The notes: a model not told the origin generated them from the sequence alone. Numbered from the stretch's first letter, positions 41,718 through 51,301 are shown. The stretch: DNA of 64,000 nucleotides from WHSW01 sp963842795 (GCA_963842795.1 CAWJHV010000028.1:59484-123483); one strand, 5' to 3'. Numbers and translations: made by a program.

Positions 41718-43958
41718 CTAGCCGGTGGTCTCGGGCGCGGCGCGGCTTTCGGCCTCGGCCTCGGTGCGGTCCTGGAACAGGCGCGTGCCCCCGGAGGCGG
41801 TCGAGGGCCACCAGATCTTGTCGCCGATCAGCTCGACGGCCGCCGGGACCATGATCGTGCGGACGATGAAGGTGTCGAGCACGATCCCGAGCGCGACCAT
41901 GAAGCCGAGGTCGAAAGTGAAGGTCACCGGCAGGGTCATAAGGACCGAGAAGGTGCCGGCGAGGATGACGCCGGCGCTGGTGATCACGGGCCCGGTCGCG
42001 GCGATCGCGCGCAGCATCCCCTCGCGCGTCCCGTGCACGCGGGCCTCCTCGCGCACCCGCGCCATGAGGAAGATCGTGTAGTCGATCCCGAGCGCGACCA
42101 GGAAGATGAACGCGAAGGTCGGAATCGAGGCGTCGAAGCCCTCGTCGCCGACGACGAAGCGGATGAACAGGATCGAGAGCCCCAGGGTGCAGAGGAAGGA
42201 GAGGATCACGCTGGCGATCAGCACCAGCGGCGCGACCAGCGCCCGCAGCAGGATCGCGAGGATCACCGCGATCACCAGCAACGCCAGTGGCACGATCACC
42301 TTCAGATCGCGCTCGGTCGCCTGGTCCAGGTCGTAGGAGATCGCGGTTCCGCCGCCGACGAGGACCGTGGCCCCGTCGACCGAGCCGGAGACCGCGTCAC
42401 GGATCTCGGGCACGGTCCCGAGCGAGGACTTCGTCAGCGGGTCCTGATCGAGCACGATCGCCGCCGTGCCGATCGTCCCGTCGGTCGACGTTTGACCCGT
42501 TGGAGTCGCGGAGGCGACGCCGTCGACACCGGCGGCCGCCTGCGCCGCCGCCGCGACATCCGCCTTGCTCACCGGGCCACTGTCGGACTCGACCAGCATC
42601 GTCATCGGCGAGAGCACGCCTGGCGGGAACGCCTCCTCGAGCAGCTGGAAGCCCTCGACCGCCTCGACCGGCTTCTTGAAGAAGGTCGTGGTCGAGTAGT
42701 CGACCTTGTACGCGAGCAGGCCGAGGGCTCCGGCGACGAACACGCCGCCGGTCACCAGCAGCGCCGGGCCCGGGCGGCGCAGGACGCGATCGCCGAACCG
42801 CCGCCAGGCGCCGGGCCGGGTGTCGGCCGCGTGCTCGGGGTCGTAGGCGACCGTCGCCCGCCGCGGCCAGAAGCCGCGGCGGCCGAAGATCGTCAGCAGT
42901 GCCGGCAACACGGTCAGGCCGGCGAGCAGCGAGCTCGCGACTCCGATCGCGGCCACCGGTCCCAGGGTCGAGGTGTTGCGCGAGTCCGCGACGACGAGGA
43001 CCAGCATCGCCAGCGTGACCGTCAGCCCGCTGGCGAGGATCGCGGGTCCGGACCGGCTCAGGGCCTGGAACATCGCCGTGTGCTTGTCCTCGGTGCGGCG
43101 CAGCTCCTCGCGCAATCGTGAGACCAGCAGGAGGCAGTAGTCGGTGCCCACGCCGAACATCAGCACGATCAGGATCGAGGTCGAGTTCGAGGACACGGTC
43201 GCCCCGCTCTTGGCGAGCAGGTAGATGAAGCCCTGGGCGATGGTGTAGGCGAAGAAGACGACGATCAGCGGCGTCAGAGCCACCAGCACCGACCGGTAGA
43301 TCGCGCCGAGGAGCACGAGGACGAGGAGCACGGTTGCGAACAGCAGCTTCGTGTCGATGTCGCTGAAGACCTCGGAGGCGTCGGTGTTGAAGCCGAGGTC
43401 GCCGGTGAGCTTGATCTGCATCCCGTCGGCCTCCGAGCCGGTCGTCTCACGGACGAGCTTGCCCCAGTCGGCGGACTGCTCGAAGTCCGTCGGCAGCACC
43501 AGCACCGTGTAGGCGAGGGAGCCGTCGGCGGAGACGAGGTCGTCCGGCGCGTCCTTGCCGAACGGCTGCGTCGGAGGGACCTCCAGCGGCAGCTCGAACT
43601 GGGACAGGTCGAGATCCTCCGACCCCTGAGCCTTCGCCGCCTGCTGGTACGGCTCCGCGAGCGTCTCGAGCTGCTCCGCGTCGTCGGCGATCTTCGCCTT
43701 GTCGGCCGGGGTGAGGCCGCCGTCGCGCTGATAGACGATCAGCCCCTGGCTCGTCTCCTGGGAGGCGAACCGCGAGTCCAGCAGCTCGACGACCCTCGTC
43801 GACTCGGCGCTCTCGGGCAGGAACGAGGCCGTGTCGTCGCGGGTCTCGTCAGCGAGCTTGGCGCCGAGCGGCATCATCACCGCGACAGCGACGATCCAGA
43901 CGGCGAGCACCGCCCATTTCGCCCGCCTGCCCGCGACCAGGGAAGCGAGTGCGCTCAC
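41718..43958 (-). CDS. MMPL-family RND transporter
   Basis: A 746-residue MMPL transporter of about 12 helices in two halves. The first half starts with helix WAVLAVWIVAVAVMMPLGAKL and the exterior segment DDTASFLPESAEST. GVGTDYCLLLVSRLREEL in the first half and ALGIDYTIFLMARVREEA in the second are the paired RND proton-relay motifs with conserved Asp and Tyr. Such proteins export lipids, siderophores or drugs. It is divergent from the EAL-domain gene; no lipid-synthesis partner is adjacent, so the cargo is unknown. Confidence 0.93.
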   Translation of the reverse strand: MSALASLVAGRRAKWAVLAVWIVAVAVMMPLGAKLADETRDDTASFLPESAESTRVVELLDSRFASQETSQGLIVYQRDGGLTPADKAKIADDAEQLETLAEPYQQAAKAQGSEDLDLSQFELPLEVPPTQPFGKDAPDDLVSADGSLAYTVLVLPTDFEQSADWGKLVRETTGSEADGMQIKLTGDLGFNTDASEVFSDIDTKLLFATVLLVLVLLGAIYRSVLVALTPLIVVFFAYTIAQGFIYLLAKSGATVSSNSTSILIVLMFGVGTDYCLLLVSRLREELRRTEDKHTAMFQALSRSGPAILASGLTVTLAMLVLVVADSRNTSTLGPVAAIGVASSLLAGLTVLPALLTIFGRRGFWPRRATVAYDPEHAADTRPGAWRRFGDRVLRRPGPALLVTGGVFVAGALGLLAYKVDYSTTTFFKKPVEAVEGFQLLEEAFPPGVLSPMTMLVESDSGPVSKADVAAAAQAAAGVDGVASATPTGQTSTDGTIGTAAIVLDQDPLTKSSLGTVPEIRDAVSGSVDGATVLVGGGTAISYDLDQATERDLKVIVPLALLVIAVILAILLRALVAPLVLIASVILSFLCTLGLSILFIRFVVGDEGFDASIPTFAFIFLVALGIDYTIFLMARVREEARVHGTREGMLRAIAATGPVITSAGVILAGTFSVLMTLPVTFTFDLGFMVALGIVLDTFIVRTIMVPAAVELIGDKIWWPSTASGGTRLFQDRTEAEAESRAAPETTG

Positions 43959-44034
43959 CCCTCGAACTTATCGATTCGGTGCCGCGCGCTGCGATTACAC
44001 TGGCTCCATCCGCTGGCTTCGTGAAGAAGCGCAC

Positions 44035-45153
44035 GTGCTCGCCCGCGCCGTGCTGACGCGGAAGATGGCCCCCGCGCTGGTCACGGCGGGGCTGCTGGTC
44101 ACCTTGGCGATCGCGGGGGTCGCGCTCGACGAGCCCGACTGGATGACCCCGCTGCTCGCCGTGACGATCATCCTGATCGCGGTGATGTACGGCGCCCGCG
44201 GCGGCTTCCTCGCGGGATTGATCGCCTGCGCCGCCTTCGTCTCCTGGGCCGTCGGCCACGACGGCTACGACGTCTCGGACTTCGTCAACCACCGGGTCCT
44301 GCTGTTCCTCGCCCTCGGGGTGCTGACCGGCTATTACGCGCACGGCGCGCTCGGGGACTACCACGTCGGCCAGGCCGTCGCCCGCGGGAGGATCAGGCGG
44401 GCGATCCAACACGGGCAGATGGTCCTCTACTACCAGCCGGTGGCCAAGGCCGACACCGGTCGCGCCGTCGCGCTGGAGGCGCTCGTGCGCTGGGACCACC
44501 CGACCCGCGGGATCGTCCCACCGGCCGAGTTCGTGCCCGTCGCGGAGGGCGATCGGGTGACCATCTGGGAGCTCACCCTGCACACCCTGCGGCTGGCGAT
44601 CCGCGAGTGCGGCGAGTGGCAGCGCCAGGGCTACGACGTCGGCGTCGGCGTCAACCTCTCATCGGCAACGATCGACCGCCAGGAGCTGGTCGACGAGATC
44701 TCCGAGATGGTCGCCGACGCGGACCTGACCCCGCAGCGGCTGACGCTCGAGGTCACCGAGAGCGCCGTGATGGACGAGCCGGTGAAGGTCGCCGCGGCGC
44801 TGGCCGAGATGCAGTCCGGGGACGCGGCGATCGCGATCGACGACTTCGGCACCGGGCACTCGTCTCTGGCGAGGCTCGAGGAGCTCCCGATCGACACGCT
44901 GAAGATCGACCAGATGTTCCTGAAGCGCGCCGACGAGGATCGCCGGCGGGCGGTGCTGCGCTCGATCGTCGAGCTCGCCCACGGCCTCGGCCTCACCGCC
45001 TGCGCCGAGGGGGTCGAGGACGAGGCCACCTGGGCGGCGCTGATCGGGCTCGGATGCGACACGGTCCAGGGCTACGCGATCAGCCGGCCGATGCCGGCCG
45101 ACGAGGTCACCAACTGGCTCGACCGCAACCGCTCGCTCGCCCCGCAGGCCTAG
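44035..45153 (+). CDS. Membrane-anchored EAL-domain cyclic-di-GMP phosphodiesterase
   Basis: A 372-residue protein. Residues about 10-105 form about four helices (LLVTLAIAGVAL, LAVTIILIAVMYG, LAGLIACAAFVSW, LLFLALGVLTGYY). An intact EAL domain follows: EALVRW (148-153), GVNLSS, EVTESAVM, IDDFGTGHSSL, LKIDQMF, CAEGVED and VQGYAISRPMP. The metal-binding and catalytic residues are all present, so it should hydrolyse cyclic di-GMP; no GGDEF domain is present. The GTG at 44035 is a choice among several weak starts. Confidence 0.9.
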   Translation: MLARAVLTRKMAPALVTAGLLVTLAIAGVALDEPDWMTPLLAVTIILIAVMYGARGGFLAGLIACAAFVSWAVGHDGYDVSDFVNHRVLLFLALGVLTGYYAHGALGDYHVGQAVARGRIRRAIQHGQMVLYYQPVAKADTGRAVALEALVRWDHPTRGIVPPAEFVPVAEGDRVTIWELTLHTLRLAIRECGEWQRQGYDVGVGVNLSSATIDRQELVDEISEMVADADLTPQRLTLEVTESAVMDEPVKVAAALAEMQSGDAAIAIDDFGTGHSSLARLEELPIDTLKIDQMFLKRADEDRRRAVLRSIVELAHGLGLTACAEGVEDEATWAALIGLGCDTVQGYAISRPMPADEVTNWLDRNRSLAPQA

Positions 45154-45166
45154 CCTGCTCCGGGTG

Positions 45167-45952
45167 ATGCCGGGAACGGATCTTGCGCCGCTCGAGCGGA
45201 CGGCCCGCGAGCTGGCGAGCGAGTGGGGACTGCGGCTGGGCCAACCGTTCGCGCTCTCGAACTACTCCTTCGTAGCGCCGGTCGGCGACGACGCGGTGCT
45301 CAAGGTGCGCCCGGCCGACGACGACGAATCCGAGCACGAGGCCGAGGCGCTCGAGCTCTGGGACGGCGAGGCTGCGGTCCGGCTCCTGCGCCAGAGCCGC
45401 GAGCGACGGGCCCTGCTGATCGAGCGAGCCCGTCCGGGCACGGACCTCGCCGCCATCGGCGAGGCGGAGGCCACCGCCGTCGCCGTCGAGCTCGGCCGGC
45501 GGCTCTGGCGGCCCGCCGGCCGGCCGTTCCGCTGGATCGGCGACCACGTCGGGGGCTGGCTCGACGCGGCCGAGCGAGCGGCGGCGGCCGGCAGCGAGCT
45601 GATCCCGCTCGCGCGCGGCCTGCTCGAGTCGCTCGAGCCAGGACGGGAGACGCTGGTCCACGGCGACTTTCACCACCACAACATCCTCGCCGCCGACGAT
45701 CGACATCTCGCGATCGACCCGAAGCCGATGCTCGGCGAGCCCGAGTACGACGTCGCCTCCTTCCTCTGGAACCCGATCGCCTACGAGATCGACGCCGAGG
45801 TCACCCGAGGTCGGCTGGCAGCCTTCGCCACCGCGGGGCTCGACCAGCGCCGGATGCGCGCCTGGGCCGTGATCCGCGCCGCGTACCTCGGCGCCGACGA
45901 GCGCGAGGTCACGATCCTGCGAGGGCTGCTGGAGGGGGACGGGCGGCGATGA
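45167..45952 (+). CDS. Aminoglycoside phosphotransferase-family kinase (APH(6)-like)
   Basis: A 261-residue kinase-like-fold protein. The catalytic loop is VHGDFHHHNIL (Brenner motif), and the metal motif is AIDPKPMLGEPEYDVASFLWNP, the wording of the streptomycin 6-kinase/hydroxyurea phosphotransferase group. The N-lobe has VGDDAVLKVRP with the ATP-binding Lys. It may inactivate an antibiotic or phosphorylate another small hydroxylated compound; sequence alone does not tell. ATG follows a GTG directly (45164), an alternative start. Its stop overlaps the arginase-fold gene (ATGA). Confidence 0.87.
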   Translation: MPGTDLAPLERTARELASEWGLRLGQPFALSNYSFVAPVGDDAVLKVRPADDDESEHEAEALELWDGEAAVRLLRQSRERRALLIERARPGTDLAAIGEAEATAVAVELGRRLWRPAGRPFRWIGDHVGGWLDAAERAAAAGSELIPLARGLLESLEPGRETLVHGDFHHHNILAADDRHLAIDPKPMLGEPEYDVASFLWNPIAYEIDAEVTRGRLAAFATAGLDQRRMRAWAVIRAAYLGADEREVTILRGLLEGDGRR

Positions 45953-46827
45953 AGCCGGCTCGCCTGGCCCTTGTCGATGCCCCGATCGACTGCTCGGGGG
46001 CGGGCCGTGGCGAGGAGCACGCCCCGGCCGCGCTGCGGGCCGCCGGGCTCGTCGAGCGACTGGGCGCGCGCGACGCCGGCGAGGCCGATGCGCGCATCCG
46101 CGACACGCGACGCGATCCCGCGACCGGTGTGATCGGCGCGGACGACGTGCGCCGGGCCTCGCGAGCGATCGCCGGTCGCGTGCGCGAGATCCTCCGGACC
46201 GGCGAGCGGCCGCTCGTGATCGGAGGCGACTGCACGCTTCTGCTCGGCGTCTTCGAGGCGCTCCCGCGCGACAGCGGCCTCTGGTTCGTCGACGGCCACG
46301 CCGATTTCTTCGACGGCGAGAGCTCACCCACCGGCGAGGCGGCGGACATGGATCTCGCGATCCTCACCGGGCACGGCCCGCCCGGGCTGCTCGAACGGGA
46401 GGGTCCGCTGATCGAGCCGGCGGCGGTGACGCTGCTCGGTCATCGCCCCCCGGACCTGCACCCCAACGTCGCGGTCGAGAACGCCCGGCTCGACCCGGCA
46501 ATCGACGCGCTCACCGCGGTCGAGGTGCGCGAGCGGGGCGCGGCGAAGGTCGCCGTCGAGGCCGCCGCCCGCCTCACAGGACGGCCGGCCTGGCTTCACC
46601 TGGACCTCGACGTGCTCGACGAGGTCGCCCTTCCCGCGGTCAGCTATCCGCAGCCCCTCGGGCTCGACTGGGATCAGCTCCTCGCCCTCGTGGGCCCGCT
46701 CGCCGCCGCGCCCGACCTCCTCGGGGCCTCGGTCGCCGACTTCAACCCCGACCGCGACCCCGACGGCGCCCACGCCGCGCGGGTGGTCGACGCGTTGGCG
46801 TCGCTGTTCGCGCCGAGCTTGACCTAG
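45949..46827 (+). CDS. Arginase/agmatinase-fold protein with altered metal motif
   Basis: A 292-residue ureohydrolase-fold protein. The first metal motif reads GGDCT (residues 92-96) instead of GGDHS, so the usual first Mn-binding His is Cys95. The second reads DGHADF (115-120), keeping both Asp and His ligands. The third reads HLDLDVLDE, keeping the two Asp ligands. The fold is clear but activity on arginine, agmatine or formiminoglutamate is uncertain. It is coupled to the kinase gene by an ATGA overlap. Confidence 0.82.
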   Translation: MKPARLALVDAPIDCSGAGRGEEHAPAALRAAGLVERLGARDAGEADARIRDTRRDPATGVIGADDVRRASRAIAGRVREILRTGERPLVIGGDCTLLLGVFEALPRDSGLWFVDGHADFFDGESSPTGEAADMDLAILTGHGPPGLLEREGPLIEPAAVTLLGHRPPDLHPNVAVENARLDPAIDALTAVEVRERGAAKVAVEAAARLTGRPAWLHLDLDVLDEVALPAVSYPQPLGLDWDQLLALVGPLAAAPDLLGASVADFNPDRDPDGAHAARVVDALASLFAPSLT

Positions 46828-46923
46828 CTGGATCCCACGGCCCCGCGTGCGCGGGGCCCCCGGGACCAAGCCGGTCGCGGCGATCGGGCGAAGCCCATAC
46901 CCGGGCTTGCGCTCAGGGTGCGT

Positions 46924-46994
46924 GGCCGGGTTTGGCAGCGAGGGGGGTGGGCTCTCGCGCCCGCACCCCCACCCCCTCATTGCCAAACCCGGCC
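46924..46994. repeat. Long inverted repeat in convergent gap (dispersed repeat, paired copy)
   Basis: Left arm 46924-46951 starts GGCCGGGTTTGGCAGCGAGG; the right arm, about 46968-46994, ends TTGCCAAACCCGGCC. They are reverse complements except for two substitutions and one indel, with a 16-base loop. It lies in the 294-bp gap (46828-47121) between convergent genes and could act as a bidirectional terminator. Each arm also matches the single copy at 11137-11175, so it looks like two dispersed repeat units facing each other. The rest of the gap holds no gene that I can see. Confidence 0.7.
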
Positions 46995-47121
46995 CGAGCC
47001 CTCGCCTGCGCCCGGCGCACCACGCACCCTCACCCCCGGGGTAGGGGCGAGTCCCGAGCGGCGTGATCCGGCGCCGGCATCCGTGCGTCACCCGCGTGCG
47101 TGACCTCGTGGGATCACTCGT

Positions 47122-49125
47122 CTAGCCGACGACGCAGCTCGAGCCCGGCACGCCCGAGCGCGGGAACGCCCGCGCCAGCGCGCCGGCGATCAGGCGGGCC
47201 CGGGCCGCGTAGCCCGGCGACGTGAAGTGGATCCCGTCGTCGATGAACCACTCGTCCCGGGCGACCGCGGCCCAGTCGAAGACGCGCATGTTGGGATACC
47301 TGGAGCAGGCCTCGAGCACGGCGTCGTTCCAGCGCTGCATGTTGTCCTCGGCGTAGGGGCCGGTCCCGACCAGGGACCTCGCCGTCAACCACAGGGCGGG
47401 CTCGCCCCCGATCGCGTACATCATCCGATCGATCCGGGTCGCGAGGTCCACCGACGAGCCCACGTAGACGTCGGCGGCGTCGTTGGTGCCGAGCGCGAAG
47501 ACCCAGCATCCGCGGTAACCGTCGGCGACGAGATCGCGGGCGACGTCGTAGGCGTTCGTCCCGCCCGCGAGGGTCTCGACGATCGAGGTCGCGGCCTCGA
47601 TCTCCATCCGGGCGCGCGTGGCGCCGACGCGCGCGTATTGCGAGCGGATGCGCTGATGTCGATCGGGCAGGTAGTCATGCGAGATCAGCCCCTCCGAGGT
47701 GGAGTCACCGACGTGGACGACCCGACGGCAGGACGTGGGGGTCGCGCTCGTTTCGAACGGCGCCGAAAGGCCGGCCGCCGCGCTTGCGGATTGCCCGGGG
47801 TCCGCCGGGCGGGAGCGCCCGCCCGCCGCGTACGCCGGCGCGGCGACGTCGACGCCGCCGGGGATCGTGGCGGAGAGTCCGCTGGCAGGCCCGATCGGCG
47901 ACACCCCGGCCAGGCCGCATGCGGCCAGTGCGACAGCGGCGACCGCGGCCGTCGCCGTCGCCCACCCCAGCCGCGGCAGGCCGCGCTGGCGCAGCGCTCG
48001 CGATCCGACCCCTCGCCACAGGCGACCGAGGGCGCCGTGGCGGACGGGCTCCTCGACGTAGCGCCACGAGAGCGCCGCCAAGCCGATCGTGGCAGCCGTC
48101 TGCAGCGTGGCTCTGAGGAGGTCGAATCCGGGGTCGGGGAAGGGCGTGGTCAACGCGATCACGGGGAAGTGCCAGAGGTAGATGCCGTAGGAGCGGACGC
48201 CGATCCAGCGCAGCGGTCGCCAGCCGAGAGCGTGGCCGAGCCGGGCCGCCGGGTGAGCCAGGGCTGCGACGACGAGCGCGGTGGCCACCGAGAGCAGCAC
48301 GAGCCCGGCCGGATAGAGGAAGGCGGAGTAGTAGTCGGTGCGCCAGATCAGCAGCCCGATGACGGCGAGGCCGGCCATGCCGGCGGCGTCGAGGATGCGG
48401 CGCGCGGTGACGGTGACGGGGGAGCTCAACCGGCCCGCGGGCCAGACCATCGCCAGGGCGGCGCCGATCAGCAGGCCGAAGGCACGGGTGTCGGTTCCGT
48501 CGTAGACCCGGGTGGAATCGAGGCCGGACCGGTAGAGCAACGCCATCAGCGCGACCGAGACCGCCGCGAGCGCCAGCGTCAACGCCGACAGCCGCAGGCG
48601 CACCCGCACGCGGCCCCCGGGCTCCTTGACGTAGCGCAGCCCGAGCAGCAGGACGAAGGGCCAGACGAGATAGAACTGCTCCTCGATCGCCAGCGACCAC
48701 AGATGGCCGAGCGGCGACGGGGCGGAGAAGCTGTCGACGTAGGGGATGTCCTGGAAGATCAGCCACCAGTTGCTCACGTAGGCGGCGGCGGACCCCACGG
48801 CCCCGCGCAGCGAGTTGAGCTCGGCGGGCTCGAACAGGGTGATCCACGCGGTGACCACGACCAGCATCACGAACAGCGCCGGGAGCAGCCGCCGCGCCCG
48901 CCGGAGCCAGAACTGGCCCAGCCGGATCCCGCCACCGGAGAACTGCTCCAGCAGCAGGTCCGTGATCAGGTAGCCGCTGAGGGTGAAGAAGACGCCGACA
49001 CCCAGCAGCCCTCCCTGCGCCCAGCCGATGTCCAGGTGGTAGGCGAGGACCGCCAGGACGGCGAGCGCTCGCAGGCCGTCCAGGCCGGGCATGTAGCGCT
49101 GACCGCGCTCAATTGGCTCAGGCAA
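47122..49125 (-). CDS. Acyltransferase 3 membrane protein with C-terminal SGNH domain (OafA type)
   Basis: A 667-residue O-acyltransferase. The N-terminal half starts MPGLDGLRALAVLAVLAYH (catalytic His of the acyltransferase-3 family) and has about ten helices, with GVFFTLSGYLITDLLL and FWLRRARRLLPAL as further landmarks. The C-terminal part is an extracytoplasmic SGNH hydrolase: VHVGDSTSEG (nucleophile Ser), ALGTNDAADV and DDGIHFTSPGY (Asp/His). OafA-type fusions acetylate cell-surface polysaccharides. The start is taken as TTG 49125; ATG 49092 is an alternative. Confidence 0.92.
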   Translation of the reverse strand: MPEPIERGQRYMPGLDGLRALAVLAVLAYHLDIGWAQGGLLGVGVFFTLSGYLITDLLLEQFSGGGIRLGQFWLRRARRLLPALFVMLVVVTAWITLFEPAELNSLRGAVGSAAAYVSNWWLIFQDIPYVDSFSAPSPLGHLWSLAIEEQFYLVWPFVLLLGLRYVKEPGGRVRVRLRLSALTLALAAVSVALMALLYRSGLDSTRVYDGTDTRAFGLLIGAALAMVWPAGRLSSPVTVTARRILDAAGMAGLAVIGLLIWRTDYYSAFLYPAGLVLLSVATALVVAALAHPAARLGHALGWRPLRWIGVRSYGIYLWHFPVIALTTPFPDPGFDLLRATLQTAATIGLAALSWRYVEEPVRHGALGRLWRGVGSRALRQRGLPRLGWATATAAVAAVALAACGLAGVSPIGPASGLSATIPGGVDVAAPAYAAGGRSRPADPGQSASAAAGLSAPFETSATPTSCRRVVHVGDSTSEGLISHDYLPDRHQRIRSQYARVGATRARMEIEAATSIVETLAGGTNAYDVARDLVADGYRGCWVFALGTNDAADVYVGSSVDLATRIDRMMYAIGGEPALWLTARSLVGTGPYAEDNMQRWNDAVLEACSRYPNMRVFDWAAVARDEWFIDDGIHFTSPGYAARARLIAGALARAFPRSGVPGSSCVVG

Positions 49126-49252
49126 GTCCGCTCACACGTCCCAGTGTCGTATCGGCGGAGCGTGCTCGTCAAACGCTGCACGAGCGCTGTCACGGCCCGC
49201 CGCCTACGGGCAGGTCGCGCGCTTCGGTCATCCGACCGCTACCGTCGCCGAG

Positions 49253-50863
49253 ATGAGTTCCCGAAAAGCAGCGATCGTCGTCGCCGTGGCGATCTCGCTC
49301 ATCGCCGTGGCGCCCGCCCGGGCGATCGGGGGACACGCCGAGCTTCCGAGGGTCCTGCTCGACACCGGCTACGTCGCACCGACCGGAGACACGATCCGCG
49401 TCCGCGCGGACGGCGACCTGCAGACGGCGCTCGACTCGGCTCGCGGCGGCGACCAGATCATTCTCCCGGCGGGCGCGACCTTCACCGGCAACTTCGTGCT
49501 CGGAGATCATCCCGGGTCGGAGACGGTCGTCGTCCGAACCTCGCGGCTCGGCCAGCTGCCGCGTGAGGGCGAGCGCGTCGGCCCCGAGGACGCAGCGTCG
49601 ATGGCCCGGATCGAGACACCGGACAACCTCGGGGCCGTGACGACCGCCGCCGGGGCCCAGGGATGGCGTTTCGTCGGGATCGAGTTCGCGATCGAGCCCG
49701 GGGTCCCCTCGAACACTGGCATCGTCCGGCTCGGGAACGGTGACGAGGGTCACCGCGCGGACCTGCCGACCGACATCGTCATCGACCGCTGCTGGGTCCA
49801 CGGCAACGCCACCGACAACGCCCGTCGCGGAATCGCCCTCAACGGGGCGCGCGAGGCCGTGGTCGACTCCTATGTCTCCGACTTCCACGAGGTCGGCGCC
49901 GACGCCCAGGCGATCGCCGGCTGGGCCGGCCCCGGGCCCTTCAAGATCGTCAACAACTACCTCGAGGGCGCCGGCGAGAACGTGATCTTCGGCGGAGCCG
50001 ACCCGAAGATCCGTGGCGTCGTTCCGTCGGACATCGAGTTTCGGCGCAACCGTCTCGACAAGCCGTTGAGCTGGCGTGTCGGCGACCCGGCCTACGCCGG
50101 CAAGCACTGGACGGTGAAGAACCTGTTCGAGCTCAAGAACGCCCAGCGGGTTCTCGTCAGCGGCAACCTGCTCGAGCATTCCTGGGGCGACGCCCAGGTC
50201 GGTTTCGCGGTCAACCTGAAGTCCGCCAATCAGGAAGGGACCGCCCCCTGGTCGCGAACGACCGACGTCACGTTCCGGGACAACGTCGTCCGCCACGCGG
50301 GGAGCGCGATCACGGTCATCGGACGCGATCCGGGCACCAGGCAGCTGACGAGACGGGTGACGATCCAGAACAACCTGTTCGAGGACATCGACGGGCCGAG
50401 GTGGGGCGGTGCCGGGATCTTCCTCCAGGTCGTCAGCTCCCCACCACCGGCGGGAGTCGAGCGTGCGGGACCGGCGTCGCTGGTGGTCGACCACAACACG
50501 GCGCTGCAGACCGGCAGCACGATCATCGCCGACGGGCCGCCGAGCGCCGGCTTCGGGTTCGCGAACAACATCGCCGCGAACGGCAGGTACGGGGTCAAGG
50601 GGGCGGGCACGGGTACGGGCACCGCGACCCTCGAGCGCTACTTCCCCGGCTACCGCTTCCTGCGCAACGCGCTCGTCCACGGTGCCTCAGTGGCCTATCC
50701 GCTCGGCAACTTCTTCCCCCCCACCTGGGAGGAGGTCGGGTTCGTGGACCTCGCCGGCGGTGACTATCGCCTCGCCGCTGACAGCCCCCTGGCCGGTCAG
50801 GGTCAGGGCGGAACCGACGTCGGCGCCGACATCGACGCCATCGAGGCTGCGGTCGCCGACTGA
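49253..50863 (+). CDS. Secreted right-handed parallel beta-helix protein
   Basis: A 536-residue exported protein. A signal peptide (VVAVAISLIAVAPARA) is followed by DLQTALDSARGGDQIILPAGATFTG, the usual entrance of a parallel beta-helix. Many coils carry the pattern VxxNxxxxxG (IVNNYLEGAGENVIFGG, VSGNLLEHSWGDAQVGF, IQNNLFEDIDG, VVDHNTALQTG). This is the pectate-lyase/DUF1565 class, which acts on or binds polysaccharides. No catalytic residues can be named. It is divergent from the acyltransferase gene, so both may concern cell-envelope glycans. Confidence 0.87.
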   Translation: MSSRKAAIVVAVAISLIAVAPARAIGGHAELPRVLLDTGYVAPTGDTIRVRADGDLQTALDSARGGDQIILPAGATFTGNFVLGDHPGSETVVVRTSRLGQLPREGERVGPEDAASMARIETPDNLGAVTTAAGAQGWRFVGIEFAIEPGVPSNTGIVRLGNGDEGHRADLPTDIVIDRCWVHGNATDNARRGIALNGAREAVVDSYVSDFHEVGADAQAIAGWAGPGPFKIVNNYLEGAGENVIFGGADPKIRGVVPSDIEFRRNRLDKPLSWRVGDPAYAGKHWTVKNLFELKNAQRVLVSGNLLEHSWGDAQVGFAVNLKSANQEGTAPWSRTTDVTFRDNVVRHAGSAITVIGRDPGTRQLTRRVTIQNNLFEDIDGPRWGGAGIFLQVVSSPPPAGVERAGPASLVVDHNTALQTGSTIIADGPPSAGFGFANNIAANGRYGVKGAGTGTGTATLERYFPGYRFLRNALVHGASVAYPLGNFFPPTWEEVGFVDLAGGDYRLAADSPLAGQGQGGTDVGADIDAIEAAVAD

Positions 50864-50910
50864 TCGCCCGTGACCGACGCCCGGCGCGGGCGTCGTGCTC
50901 TCCTTCGGCT

Positions 50911-50935
50911 TGATATATTCCTATATGGGTATATG
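50911..50935. promoter_or_regulatory. AT-rich ArsR promoter/operator
   Basis: Just before the ArsR start lies an AT-rich block with an imperfect inverted repeat (ATATTCC against GGGTATAT, around TATA). It combines a -10-like TATATT with symmetry expected for a small winged-helix dimer and overlaps the first possible ATGs, consistent with autoregulation and a short or absent leader. Confidence 0.5.
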
Positions 50936-50944
50936 ATGCTCGGC

Positions 50945-51301
50945 ATGGCACGAGCAGCGACGACGGCAGACGCGTTCAACGCGGTGGCCGAGCCCCGGCG
51001 GCGGCAGATTCTCGACGCCCTCGCCGGCGGCGAGCGGCCCGTCAACGACCTCGTCCGCGCGCTCGGGCTGGCTCAGCCCCAGGTGTCAAAGCACCTGCGG
51101 GTGCTCCGAGAAGTGGGAGCGGTTGACGTGCGTGACGAAGGAAGGCAGCGGTTGTACCGCGTCAACGGCAAGGCGCTGAAGCCCATCCATGACTGGGTGA
51201 AGGGCTACGAGCGCGCCTGGTCGGAGCGGTTCGACGAGCTGGACGTCCTGTTGGAGGACCTCAAGCGAAAGGAGCAAGGAGATGACGGCAATGACGAGTA
51301 G
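50945..51301 (+). CDS. ArsR-family transcriptional regulator
   Basis: A 118-residue winged-helix protein: FNAVAEPRRRQILDALAGGERPVNDLVRALGLAQPQVSKHLRVLREVGAVDVR is the DNA-binding region; no metal-binding cysteine motif is present. The C-terminal helix (YERAWSERFDELDVLLEDL) is the dimer arm typical of the ArsR members paired with SRPBCC proteins. Start choice is between ATGs at 50933, 50936 and 50945; I use the last. It overlaps the SRPBCC gene by 20 bp. Confidence 0.9.
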   Translation: MARAATTADAFNAVAEPRRRQILDALAGGERPVNDLVRALGLAQPQVSKHLRVLREVGAVDVRDEGRQRLYRVNGKALKPIHDWVKGYERAWSERFDELDVLLEDLKRKEQGDDGNDE

